A stretch of 64,000 nt of DNA from an uncultured Prevotellaceae bacterium (GTDB lineage Bacteria; Bacteroidota; Bacteroidia; Bacteroidales; Bacteroidaceae), in the NCBI GenBank assembly GCA_946405805.1, contig CAMJIL010000005.1, forward strand, positions 1-64,000, in the 5' to 3' direction. Both the position numbers and the translations under genes were made by a program. Position 1 is the stretch's first letter; every line of letters begins with the position of its first letter. Under the pieces are notes generated by a model. It was not told the DNA's origin. It worked only from the letters and a program-made list of their open reading frames with translations, and made no database searches. Of the stretch, positions 1-7,894 are shown piece by piece.

Positions 1-67
1 AAAACACACATAAAGAAAGGCAGGAAACTCCTGACCTGGATAACGTTTCACTTAATAATCTAATACT

Positions 68-673
68 ATGAGTAAAATTCTGTATGAAGTTTACAAGAAT
101 GACATCAAGGACTCAGAGTCTGTGATGTACGGGAAGTACTACGCCCGTCTGAAGAGTATCGAAACTCTTAACATGCCAAAGCTCGCAAGGCACATCAGCG
201 AGCACGGCTCAGTATTCACCGAGGACGTTGTTGAAGGCGTCATGAAGAAGTTTAAGTCTTGTCTGCTGGAGATGCTTCTTGAGAGCAAGAAGGTGAAGGT
301 GGCTGGCCTCGGCACTTTCTACCTTACCTGCGAGTGCCAGAAGGGTGGCGCCGACAAGGAGGAGGACTTCAACGTCAGGGAACACCTGAAGGCGCTGCAC
401 ATCCGCTTCCTGCCTGATCAGGCTGCGGAGGACAATCTCTCAAGCCGTGAGTTCATCAAGAAGGCCGAGTTCGTCAACATCAAAAACCTCATGTCGGGCA
501 ACACCGAGGCTGAAAGCCCTGTTGACCCTGAGGACGAGAATGGCACACAGACTGGTGACAACACTGGCACTCAGACTGGTGACAACACTAACCAGGGCGG
601 TAGCCAGAACCAGGGTGGTTCACAGGGTGGTAACACCGACCCTAATCCAGACGGCAGTGGCGATGAAGGGTAA
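68..673 (+). CDS. HU-like DNA-binding protein with Gly/Asn/Gln-rich repetitive tail
   Basis: Predicted nucleoid-type DNA-binding protein of 201 aa. Residues about 1-125 look like the divergent HU/IHF-like domain of Bacteroidota: a helical N-terminal half, then a beta region with the GLGTFYL turn, which corresponds to the PGLGSxRF turn of the second copy at 56782. Residues about 145-201 are low complexity (TGDN and NQGGSQ repeats ending in DGSGDEG). This tail is almost identical, in DNA as well, to the tail of the gene at 56782, although the DNA-binding parts differ. The start is the first ATG. The leader before it contains a small hairpin (CAGGA/TCCTG near base 21-33), and its promoter lies outside the window. 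HU-like proteins of this kind often sit near VirE-type genes in Bacteroidota accessory regions. The fold assignment is moderately certain; the target is unknown. Confidence 0.75.
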   Translation: MSKILYEVYKNDIKDSESVMYGKYYARLKSIETLNMPKLARHISEHGSVFTEDVVEGVMKKFKSCLLEMLLESKKVKVAGLGTFYLTCECQKGGADKEEDFNVREHLKALHIRFLPDQAAEDNLSSREFIKKAEFVNIKNLMSGNTEAESPVDPEDENGTQTGDNTGTQTGDNTNQGGSQNQGGSQGGNTDPNPDGSGDEG

Positions 674-678
674 GACAA

Positions 679-719
679 AACAAAAGCGAAGCGTGATGCC
701 GCTTCGCTTTTGTTTTTAA
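679..719 (+). terminator. Rho-independent terminator after the HU-like gene
   Basis: A 15-base stem (AACAAAAGCGAAGCG at 679-693 with its complement at 700-714) has a six-base loop and is followed by T-rich sequence. It lies 6 bases after the stop codon. Confidence 0.9.
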
Positions 720-800
720 TTAGGAATTAGGAATTAGGAGTTAGGAGTTAGGAGTTAGGAATTAGGAGTTAATTCCTCATTCCTCATTGCTCACTCCTAA
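718..800. repeat. Heptamer tandem array (AATTAGG/AGTTAGG and CCTCATT units)
   Basis: About eight consecutive 7-base units of the AATTAGG/AGTTAGG type are followed by degenerate CCTCATT-type units. The array fills the space between the HU-like gene terminator and the next promoter. No gene is visible in it. Confidence 0.85.
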
Positions 801-807
801 TTGTTTT

Positions 808-839
808 TTTGCATCTTTCGTTATTTATTTGTATCTTTG
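808..839 (+). promoter_or_regulatory. Bacteroidota-type promoter (-33 TTTG, -7 TATCTTTG)
   Basis: TTTG at 808-811, a 20-base spacer and TATCTTTG at 832-839. It lies 24 bases before the ATG at 863, so an upstream in-frame start near 809 would overlap the promoter and is unlikely. Confidence 0.8.
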
Positions 840-862
840 TGCCCGGAAATACAATTACGATT

Positions 863-3800
863 ATGAAGACAGGTCTTTCGTTCCTTTTTGGTGCTTTTAT
901 TTCCTGCGTTGCCGTTTGTGCAGTGTCGGCGCAGGAGGTGCGCACGCTGCATTACCATCCCGATGGACGCGACATCGTGTGCCATGACGGAGAGACGCGC
1001 TATACCCGTGCGCTCTACGGCGGCTATACGGATTTCCGCCTGGAGACGAGCGACCGCCCCGTCTTTGCCACCTACCGCAAACGCAGCCACCGCAACATCC
1101 GTTTTTCGCTGACCACAGGCGGAAAGACCACTCCGCTGGAACAGACAACTCATTGCGAGGCACGCTATAATGCCGGCAAACGCGTGTATATCCTGACGGA
1201 CGACAGCTGGAAGAAAGGGCGGCTCACTATTACGGCCCTTGCGCAGCCCGACAGCGAGTCGGCCATCTGGCAGTTTGAGGCACAGGGCCTGCCCGAGGAT
1301 GCCCAGATAGGGTGTGTGGTCTGTGATGTGTTGCGACCAAAATTCCAACGTGCCGGCGACATGAATTCCGACCCCGCAGATTCTTTCGACCCGTCGCCTG
1401 CCGAGACCAACAAGCTGACGGCACAATGGGCCGTAGGAAAGAAAAAGACGTTTGCCGTACTGGACTGCGATTCCGAAGGCAAGTATTCGCTCTCAATACC
1501 CTCAGCCTCTGATGGCCAGCGCTTGTTTGAAAAAGTGTGGAAGCACCACGAATGGCTTGCAAACAGCATTGTCTTCAACACGCCCGACCCGTACATCAAC
1601 ACCCTCGGCGGTGCCCTGATGGCTGCCAGCGACGGCGCGTGGGACGGCGAGACATGGCTGCACGGCGCTGTGGTATGGCGTATGCAGCTGAACGGCTGGC
1701 GAGCAGGATACCTTGGCGATGTACTCGGAATGCCCGAACGTGCAAAGAGCCATTTCTCCGCCTATGCCAACAGCCAGGTGACCGACGTGGAACCGACCAT
1801 TGCCCATCCTTCGCCCGACCCCGAGAAAGGCCTCTCGCGGGCACGAAAAGAGTGGGGCACGCAGATGTATTCCAACGGCTATATCTGCCGCTATCCTAAC
1901 CGCACGGATGTCATGCACCACTACGACATGAACCTCAACTTCATCGACGAACTCCTGTGGCATTTTGAGTATGACGCCGACACCGCCTTCATGCGAAAAA
2001 TGTGGCCCGTGCTCACACGCCATCTGGCATGGGAGAAGCGTAACTTCGACCCCGACGATGACGGACTGTATGATGCCTATTGCTGCATCTGGGCGAGTGA
2101 TGCCCTGTATTACAATGGTGGTGCCGTGACCCATTCGTCAGCCTATAACTATCGCGGCTTTTCCCTTGCGGCACGCATAGCGGAAATCCTCGGCGAAGAC
2201 CCCACGTATTTCAGGCAGGAAGCCGCCAAGACCTTGAAGGCCATGAACCGGCGCCTGTGGCTGAAAGACCGCGGCCATTGGGCAGAATACCAGGACCTGA
2301 TGGGGCTGAAACGCACCCACGACCATGCCGCCCTGTGGAGCATCTACACCCCAATCGACTGCGGCGCCTGCACACCGGAACAAGCCTTCCAGGCAACACA
2401 GTACGTCGATTCCTGCATCCCCCACATTCCGGTAAACTATCACCTGTCACCTGTCACCTGTCAACTATCAACTATCAACTGTCACCCCGACTCCCGCCCT
2501 TTAAGGGAGGGCTGGGGAGGGTCTTCCCTCAGCACTTCCGACTGGCTGCCCTACGACTGGAGCATCAACAACGTGGCAGCAGAGGAGGTGATGCACATGG
2601 CACTGGCATACTTTCAGGCTGGACGCAACGACGAGGGGTTCCGACTCATCAAGGCAAACATCATGGATCAGGCCTATCTTGGCGGCAGCCCGGGCAACTT
2701 CGGGCAGATAAGCTATTACGACAAGGCCCGTGGGGAACTATACCGTGACTTCTCAGATAACTGCGGCATCTCGGCCCGCACCTTCATACAAGGTCTTTAC
2801 GGCATCATTCCCAATGCCCTGCAGGGACGCTGCTACATCCGCCCGGGATTTCCTGACGAATGGAATGAAGCCAGCATCGAGACTCCTTATTTCAAGTATT
2901 CCTTCCGTCGTGAGGGGGATAAGGATGTTTATGACGTGGAGCAGAATTTTGCGCAACCCTTGCAGATAGTATTGCGCCGGAATACCGGTGACGGCGGATA
3001 TGTCGAAACCCTTGGCAGCAGCGAGAAACACCAGACCTTTGTCGTGCCTCGCGTAAAGCAAAAGCCAGCCCCCAAACCGCTGATTACGGCCACTCATGCT
3101 GACGACCTCGACTGGGGAAACCGCTTCGACGATGTGCAGACCGACCGCCTCGAGACTGTCAATATGGATGCACAGTGGAACAGCAGCGTCAGCGACATTT
3201 TTACGAATTCATACCTCACGCCACGTCCGCCATATACCACCCTCCAGATACCTGTCCACGGCATCGGCGAGTGGTGCCATCCGGAGGCGATGGCTGATAT
3301 CGACGACAGCATGTTGCGCCAGAAGGCTGGTGCACAAGGAGTGCTCATGACCGACACCCTCGGCATCCCGTTCCGATATGCTGCGAAGGGACATAACATC
3401 GCCTACACCTCGCTGTGGGACAACTATCCCGATGCCGTCACCATGCCATTGTCAGGCAAGGCCTCTCACGCCTACCTCCTGATGGCCGGCTCTACCAATC
3501 ACATGCAGAGCCACATCGACAACGGCCTCGTCATAGTACGCTATACCGACAACACCGCTGACACCCTGCACTTGCATAATCCCCATAACTGGTGCCCCAT
3601 AGAGCAGGACTATTACGAAGACGGCCTGGCCTTCCATGCAGCACAGCCGCGTCCTTACCGCATCGACTTCGCCACAGCCCGCGTCACACGCCAGCTGATG
3701 CCGATGGGTGAACACTACGGCCGCCCCGCCAAAGGTGGTGTGGCAGGAAGCTATAACGACCGCTCGTTAGAGAAAGGCGCCGGCATCATCCTCGATATGC

Positions 3801-3898
3801 CTCTTGATGGTGAGAAGACACTGAAAAACCTCACCGTCCGCACCCTCTCAAACGACGTCGTGATAGGTCTGATGGCGGTCACGTTGCAGCGAAAATAA
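863..3898 (+). CDS. DUF4450 glycoside hydrolase-like protein, secreted
   Basis: A secreted protein of 1011 aa, recognised as DUF4450-like. The middle, about residues 240-690, looks like an (alpha/alpha)6 six-hairpin glycosidase barrel, with helical Trp- and Asp-rich segments such as WRAGYLGD, HYDMNLNFIDE and WASDALYYNGG. The last 300 residues look like beta-sandwich domains. A signal peptide covers residues 1-23 (VCAVSAQ). The family is found in polysaccharide-degrading Bacteroidota; the substrate is not deducible here, but pectin- or arabinoxylan-type glycans would fit the neighbours. Start chosen at 863 because it begins the signal peptide and follows the promoter at 832-839. Oddity: residues about 526-558 are encoded by short tandem repeats plus a G-rich repeat element inserted in frame. 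It is probably transcribed alone. Confidence 0.75.
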   Translation: MKTGLSFLFGAFISCVAVCAVSAQEVRTLHYHPDGRDIVCHDGETRYTRALYGGYTDFRLETSDRPVFATYRKRSHRNIRFSLTTGGKTTPLEQTTHCEARYNAGKRVYILTDDSWKKGRLTITALAQPDSESAIWQFEAQGLPEDAQIGCVVCDVLRPKFQRAGDMNSDPADSFDPSPAETNKLTAQWAVGKKKTFAVLDCDSEGKYSLSIPSASDGQRLFEKVWKHHEWLANSIVFNTPDPYINTLGGALMAASDGAWDGETWLHGAVVWRMQLNGWRAGYLGDVLGMPERAKSHFSAYANSQVTDVEPTIAHPSPDPEKGLSRARKEWGTQMYSNGYICRYPNRTDVMHHYDMNLNFIDELLWHFEYDADTAFMRKMWPVLTRHLAWEKRNFDPDDDGLYDAYCCIWASDALYYNGGAVTHSSAYNYRGFSLAARIAEILGEDPTYFRQEAAKTLKAMNRRLWLKDRGHWAEYQDLMGLKRTHDHAALWSIYTPIDCGACTPEQAFQATQYVDSCIPHIPVNYHLSPVTCQLSTINCHPDSRPLREGWGGSSLSTSDWLPYDWSINNVAAEEVMHMALAYFQAGRNDEGFRLIKANIMDQAYLGGSPGNFGQISYYDKARGELYRDFSDNCGISARTFIQGLYGIIPNALQGRCYIRPGFPDEWNEASIETPYFKYSFRREGDKDVYDVEQNFAQPLQIVLRRNTGDGGYVETLGSSEKHQTFVVPRVKQKPAPKPLITATHADDLDWGNRFDDVQTDRLETVNMDAQWNSSVSDIFTNSYLTPRPPYTTLQIPVHGIGEWCHPEAMADIDDSMLRQKAGAQGVLMTDTLGIPFRYAAKGHNIAYTSLWDNYPDAVTMPLSGKASHAYLLMAGSTNHMQSHIDNGLVIVRYTDNTADTLHLHNPHNWCPIEQDYYEDGLAFHAAQPRPYRIDFATARVTRQLMPMGEHYGRPAKGGVAGSYNDRSLEKGAGIILDMPLDGEKTLKNLTVRTLSNDVVIGLMAVTLQRK
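2437..2535 (+). repeat. In-frame repeat insertion: CACCTGT/CAACTAT heptamers plus G-rich palindromic element
   Basis: Seven-base units (CACCTGT, then CAACTAT) run from about 2438 to 2482. They are followed by an element at 2493-2521 centred on CCCTTTAAGGGAGGG. Together they encode the low-complexity peptide LSPVTCQLSTINC and then PLREGWGGSS. The same G-rich element occurs inverted, with 28 of 29 bases matching by eye, at 24999-25027 inside another gene. Confidence 0.8.
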
Positions 3899-3925
3899 AA
3901 ATAATTGTATTTTTAGGCATTTTTA

Positions 3926-3957
3926 TTTGGAGGTTTTAGAAACTTTTATTACCTTTG
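3926..3957 (+). promoter_or_regulatory. Promoter for the lipoprotein gene
   Basis: TTTG at 3926-3929, a 20-base spacer and TACCTTTG at 3950-3957, followed by a leader of about 30 bases to the ATG at 3997. Confidence 0.85.
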
Positions 3958-3996
3958 CAGCCGAATTGAAAAATAACATATAAAAAACAGAAAGTT

Positions 3997-5160
3997 ATGA
4001 ATTTCAAGACATTAATCCTTTCAATGTTGTGTGCACCACTTTTCGTGGCTTGTTCAAGTGACAGCAGCGATGAAGGCACAAGTACAAACACTGTTGACAA
4101 TTCTAATCTGCCCGAGACAGAGATTTATGTTCAGGGCCAGTTGCTCGGTGCTAATGCCGCTGAGACACGTAGTGTACCTGGTGAATACCAGTGGCCTTAT
4201 GTAAACACGGTTGATGGTTGGGAGACCGCCCGTTTCTCTATTCGTGTTGACGGTTATATTCCTGGCTATATCGACCAGAGTTCTACACTCTATTACGGAC
4301 GTGCAGCCGGCAAGGATGGCCGAAACAGGGGTGAGGTATATACCCTCTATCCTTACGGACGCTACAATGACCGCGACATGGATTATTACCAGATAGATAA
4401 GAAGACTGGCAACAACATCGGTATGTTCCGCTATGTTCTCGACCAGGCTGGCTTACAGACTCAGTTTGCCATAAAGAAGGCTCCTTCAGTGGTTGAAATC
4501 CTGCAGGATGAGATAGATGACAATAAGAAAAATCTTACTAAGGCTAATGAATGGATGGCCTTGGAGGCTGCAAATCCAGGCTACCTTGACAAGCACGTTC
4601 TCTGGTATGTTGTGAAGGAAGTCGGCAGGAAGAACGGATGGCACGTTAATGGTGTTATTGTTGATTATGAGGTTCCCAACAAGAGCACCATCGCATACAA
4701 TGATCCTAACAACGTAGAGATTGACATCCACCAGCAGATACACCAGGACTGGAACGAGATAAAGACCTCTATTCATGTTCGTGCTGACGTAGAGACAATA
4801 AAGATAAACATTCCTCTGAACCAGGCTGATGTTATAGAGAAGGATGACTTCGCTATCCGTGCGTTTGACTTCAACTATAAGGAGTATAACCTTACTCATA
4901 CCGTTACTCACGACCAGAATGGCATCACTATCGAGATATCAAACATCCCTGCAGAGCTCATTCAGGAGCTGAAGCAGAACTTCCACGATGGTCTGACTAT
5001 CGAGATTCATAGCTACTGCACCACAGAGGATATCTGGGAGCAACTCAGCAAGAGCAGCGTAGTGAAGCTTGGCAAGCCTTGCACTGTAAAGGGACAGGTA
5101 ACAAGTGCTCTGCGTCCTGACGAAAAAGTCGAGTTATACGCCCCGAATATGAAGAAATAA
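3997..5160 (+). CDS. Lipoprotein of unknown function
   Basis: A 387-aa protein with a lipoprotein signal (hydrophobic N-terminus ending FVACSSDSS, so Cys19 would be lipidated). After it comes an acidic Ser/Asp stretch of the kind that directs Bacteroidota lipoproteins to the surface. The mature part starts with a domain rich in Tyr and Gly (residues 45-150), then a helical segment (about 165-200). The C-terminal half is a beta-rich region with repeated IDIHQQIHQDWNE-type and EIKTSIHVRADVET strands. I do not recognise a family. It has its own promoter and terminator, so it is a single-gene unit between two polysaccharide-related genes. Confidence 0.7.
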   Translation: MNFKTLILSMLCAPLFVACSSDSSDEGTSTNTVDNSNLPETEIYVQGQLLGANAAETRSVPGEYQWPYVNTVDGWETARFSIRVDGYIPGYIDQSSTLYYGRAAGKDGRNRGEVYTLYPYGRYNDRDMDYYQIDKKTGNNIGMFRYVLDQAGLQTQFAIKKAPSVVEILQDEIDDNKKNLTKANEWMALEAANPGYLDKHVLWYVVKEVGRKNGWHVNGVIVDYEVPNKSTIAYNDPNNVEIDIHQQIHQDWNEIKTSIHVRADVETIKINIPLNQADVIEKDDFAIRAFDFNYKEYNLTHTVTHDQNGITIEISNIPAELIQELKQNFHDGLTIEIHSYCTTEDIWEQLSKSSVVKLGKPCTVKGQVTSALRPDEKVELYAPNMKK

Positions 5161-5193
5161 TAATCGAAGTTTCCGCTTCGTAAGAAAATAGCC

Positions 5194-5235
5194 ACTGCGG
5201 CAGTGCTCATGAAGAGTAACTGCCGCAGTTTTTTT
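5194..5235 (+). terminator. Rho-independent terminator
   Basis: ACTGCGGCA at 5194-5202 pairs with TGCCGCAGT at 5221-5229 and runs into a stretch of seven Ts. Confidence 0.9.
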
Positions 5236-5309
5236 ATGGAAACCATCAATAAGTAACACCTGAAACAATATATGTTACAATAGAGAATGCTTGTATATAC
5301 CTTTTTGCG

Positions 5310-5317
5310 TACCTTTG
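5310..5317 (+). promoter_or_regulatory. Promoter -7 element for the CotH/GH51 genes
   Basis: TACCTTTG at 5310-5317. A -33 match at normal spacing is not clear; the nearest TTG is at 5291. The transcript would carry the repeat array at 5325-5480 as its leader. Confidence 0.6.
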
Positions 5318-5324
5318 CAGCGGA

Positions 5325-5480
5325 AACTTCGTACGAAACGCTTCGCTACGAAACGCTTCGCTACGAAAGACGAAAGACGAAAGACGAAAAACGATTAACG
5401 GTTAACGGCTGAGACTTCGTACGAAAGACGATAGACGAAAGACGAAAAACTTGAAACCTCAAACTTGAAACCAGAAACTT
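5325..5480. repeat. Array of GACGAAA, CTTCGTACGAAA, GGTTAAC and CTTGAAAC units
   Basis: Several short repeat types follow one another: three CTTCGTACGAAACG-like or CTTCGCTACGAAA palindromic units, runs of GACGAAA heptamers, GGTTAAC units, and CTTGAAA/CTCAAA units ending at the start of the CotH gene. The whole 5' leader of that gene is made of repeats; no other feature is seen in the 323-base gap apart from the terminator and promoter. Confidence 0.8.
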
Positions 5481-5483
5481 AAA

Positions 5484-7874
5484 ATGATTATGTTTACAAG
5501 GATTTTTCTTTTGATGGCAGGTATGTTGCTGTCTGCAACGGTTGGTATGGCACAACCTTCGTTCAGCATGCCGCATGGGTTGTATGATGAGAGCATAACA
5601 GTTTCTATAACTCCTCTGAATGCTGGGGCTGATGTCTATTACACTACAGACGGCAGCACACCAACGACGGAGAGCACGCACTATACCGGTCCGCTGACAT
5701 TGACGAAGACGACACTTCTGAGGGCTATTGAGGTGGCAGACGGACAAAGTTCCGCCATCACTACTGCCAGCTATATCATGGTGTCATCGGTGTTGAGTCA
5801 GCCGAATAATCCGGAAGGGTATCCTGATACATGGGGACAATATACGCAGTTTAGCGGTACTGCCATCGCTGACTATGAGATGGACCCGGACATGACAACG
5901 GATGCCACTCTGCGTCCGAAGATTATAGAGGGCCTGAAACAACTGCCTATTCTGAGCGTGGTGACAGATAAGGATAACCTCTTCAGCCATGAGAATGACG
6001 AAGAGAAGGGTGGTATATACATCTTTACCGGCCCTCCTGTCGGTGACAATACAGGAAACGGATGGACGCGCCAGTGTTGCGCAGAACTCTTTGGTGGTCC
6101 GCAACAGCATGACCTCACCATCGACTGCGGCTTAAAACTGCATGGTGGACACGGACGCCTGGCAGAGAAGAATCCGAAGCATTCCTTCCGCCTACAGTTT
6201 AAAAAGACATACGGTCCGGCATCGTTGGATTACCCATTGTTTGGCGAAAATGGTCCGCAGAAGTGTGACCAGGTGGTGTTGAGATGTCACTATGGCAACT
6301 CTTGGCAGCATTGGATGGAGGGTCATCGCAAGGTGGCACAATATACTCGTGATGTGTGGGCCCGTCGTATGCAGCGAAAGATAAGCAATATTGGTGTTGA
6401 TGCCGTTTATGTTCACCTCTTCCTGAACGGCATGTACTGGGGCCTCTATAATATTGCAGAGCGTATAGATGATACCTTTGGCAAGAACCATTTTGGCGGA
6501 AAGAAGTCTGACTATGACGTCATAAAGATGGAAGAGGAGGGTGGCAATCATATCGAAGCAAGTGAGGGAACCCTTGATGCCTGGAATGAGATGACACAGA
6601 CAATATATGCCGTAGGAGGCAGGAATAGCGAAATGTCTCCTGAAGAGGCTTATGAAAAACTGGATACTCTCTTGGATAAGGACAATTTCATCGACTACAT
6701 GTTAATAAACCAGTATGCCGGAAATGGCGATTGGGACCATCATAACTGGTTTGCTATACGTCGTGGTGGTACTGATAGCGAAGGCTTTAAGTTCCTGTGC
6801 TGGGATTCGGAGATGATTTTAGGAAATGCAACAGAGAATTCTCTCAAAATAAACAATACCGGTTGTCCGACAGAGTTCTTTAACCTGTTGCTGCGAAACG
6901 AGGACTTCACTCGGCGTTACTTCCAACGTGCCAAGGAATTGCTATCTGACGACGGCCTGTTAGGCGAGAGGTCTGTAGTGGAGGTATGGGACAGCCTTTA
7001 CAACACTATCTCTATGGCATTATATGACGAGTCTGCCCGTTGGGGTGACTATCGTCGTGATGTGCACCAGTGGTCCGACAATGCATCGCTATATACCGTT
7101 GATGGTACGTATATGGCAGAGCGCAACAGATTGCTGACAAGCTACTTCCCTGTAAGAACAGAAAACGTCCTGACGCAGATACGACTTTTCTTGGATATCG
7201 ACGACTTCGACGTTCCTGATAATTGGATAAAGATGAGGAGCGATATGTTCTGTAAATGGGACGGCTCTGGTGTTGATGCCCAACCATTGTACGTAGATGC
7301 TGGGGCTTCATGGAATATTGGTGTGGATAATTCCAATGGAGGTACTGTGGCTGGTTTTGTGAGTGTAGATCCTGACAGGTTTGCTGACATTAGCAAATAT
7401 GAGTATCTCGTGCTGCGTGGTGTGGAAGGTGGAAATGTCCGCCTGCTGGCAAACAGACTGGTGGCACACGGCGAATGGAAAGAGATAAATGCTACATTCA
7501 GCGCGAACGACCCGTATTGGAATGCTGAATACGGCGTTCTGATGATTCCGTTGGCAGACTTCAAAAATAAGGATACTTCAAGCAATAATCGCCGCATTGA
7601 TGCGTTTGTTCATTTAGATGCCATCAAGGCCAACTGGGGACAGCATGCCAACATAAAGGGTATATATCTCATTCCTTCATACCTGCGTGGTGATGCTAAT
7701 GGCGACGGCGAGGTGAATATGGCTGATGCAATGTCTGTTGCGAACTATATCCTCGGTACTTCAGATGATTCCTTCGATTTCGATGCTGCTGATGCTAATC
7801 TGGACGGCAAAGTGGGTATGGCTGATGTGATGTTTATAATGAATTATATCCGAAATGGGAAATTTCCAAAATAA
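5484..7874 (+). CDS. Secreted CotH-kinase-family protein with C-terminal dockerin-like repeats
   Basis: A 796-aa secreted protein. The signal peptide ends near residue 24 (VGMAQ). Residues 30-95 form a chitobiase/beta-hexosaminidase C-terminal-type sandwich (DVYYTTDGSTPTTES). About residues 150-500 are CotH-like, with GLKLHGGHGRLAEKNPKHSF, NGMYWGLYNIAERID, NGDWDHHNW and FLCWDSEM. CotH-family proteins resemble kinases and phosphorylate secreted proteins in spores; in Bacteroidota their role is unclear. The last 65 residues hold two calcium-loop repeats (DANGDGEVNMADAM and DANLDGKVGMADVM), a type I dockerin-like module also seen at 46747, 49364 and 57517. The GH51 gene starts 20 bases downstream with no promoter between, so they are probably cotranscribed. 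An alternative start two codons later (5490) is possible. Confidence 0.85.
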   Translation: MIMFTRIFLLMAGMLLSATVGMAQPSFSMPHGLYDESITVSITPLNAGADVYYTTDGSTPTTESTHYTGPLTLTKTTLLRAIEVADGQSSAITTASYIMVSSVLSQPNNPEGYPDTWGQYTQFSGTAIADYEMDPDMTTDATLRPKIIEGLKQLPILSVVTDKDNLFSHENDEEKGGIYIFTGPPVGDNTGNGWTRQCCAELFGGPQQHDLTIDCGLKLHGGHGRLAEKNPKHSFRLQFKKTYGPASLDYPLFGENGPQKCDQVVLRCHYGNSWQHWMEGHRKVAQYTRDVWARRMQRKISNIGVDAVYVHLFLNGMYWGLYNIAERIDDTFGKNHFGGKKSDYDVIKMEEEGGNHIEASEGTLDAWNEMTQTIYAVGGRNSEMSPEEAYEKLDTLLDKDNFIDYMLINQYAGNGDWDHHNWFAIRRGGTDSEGFKFLCWDSEMILGNATENSLKINNTGCPTEFFNLLLRNEDFTRRYFQRAKELLSDDGLLGERSVVEVWDSLYNTISMALYDESARWGDYRRDVHQWSDNASLYTVDGTYMAERNRLLTSYFPVRTENVLTQIRLFLDIDDFDVPDNWIKMRSDMFCKWDGSGVDAQPLYVDAGASWNIGVDNSNGGTVAGFVSVDPDRFADISKYEYLVLRGVEGGNVRLLANRLVAHGEWKEINATFSANDPYWNAEYGVLMIPLADFKNKDTSSNNRRIDAFVHLDAIKANWGQHANIKGIYLIPSYLRGDANGDGEVNMADAMSVANYILGTSDDSFDFDAADANLDGKVGMADVMFIMNYIRNGKFPK

Positions 7875-7894
7875 CTAAATAATAAAAAGATAAT

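Noticed and set aside
809-862. Upstream in-frame extension of the DUF4450 protein
   Set aside because: The extension overlaps the -33/-7 promoter (808-839) and lacks a signal peptide at its start; the ATG at 863 begins a proper one.
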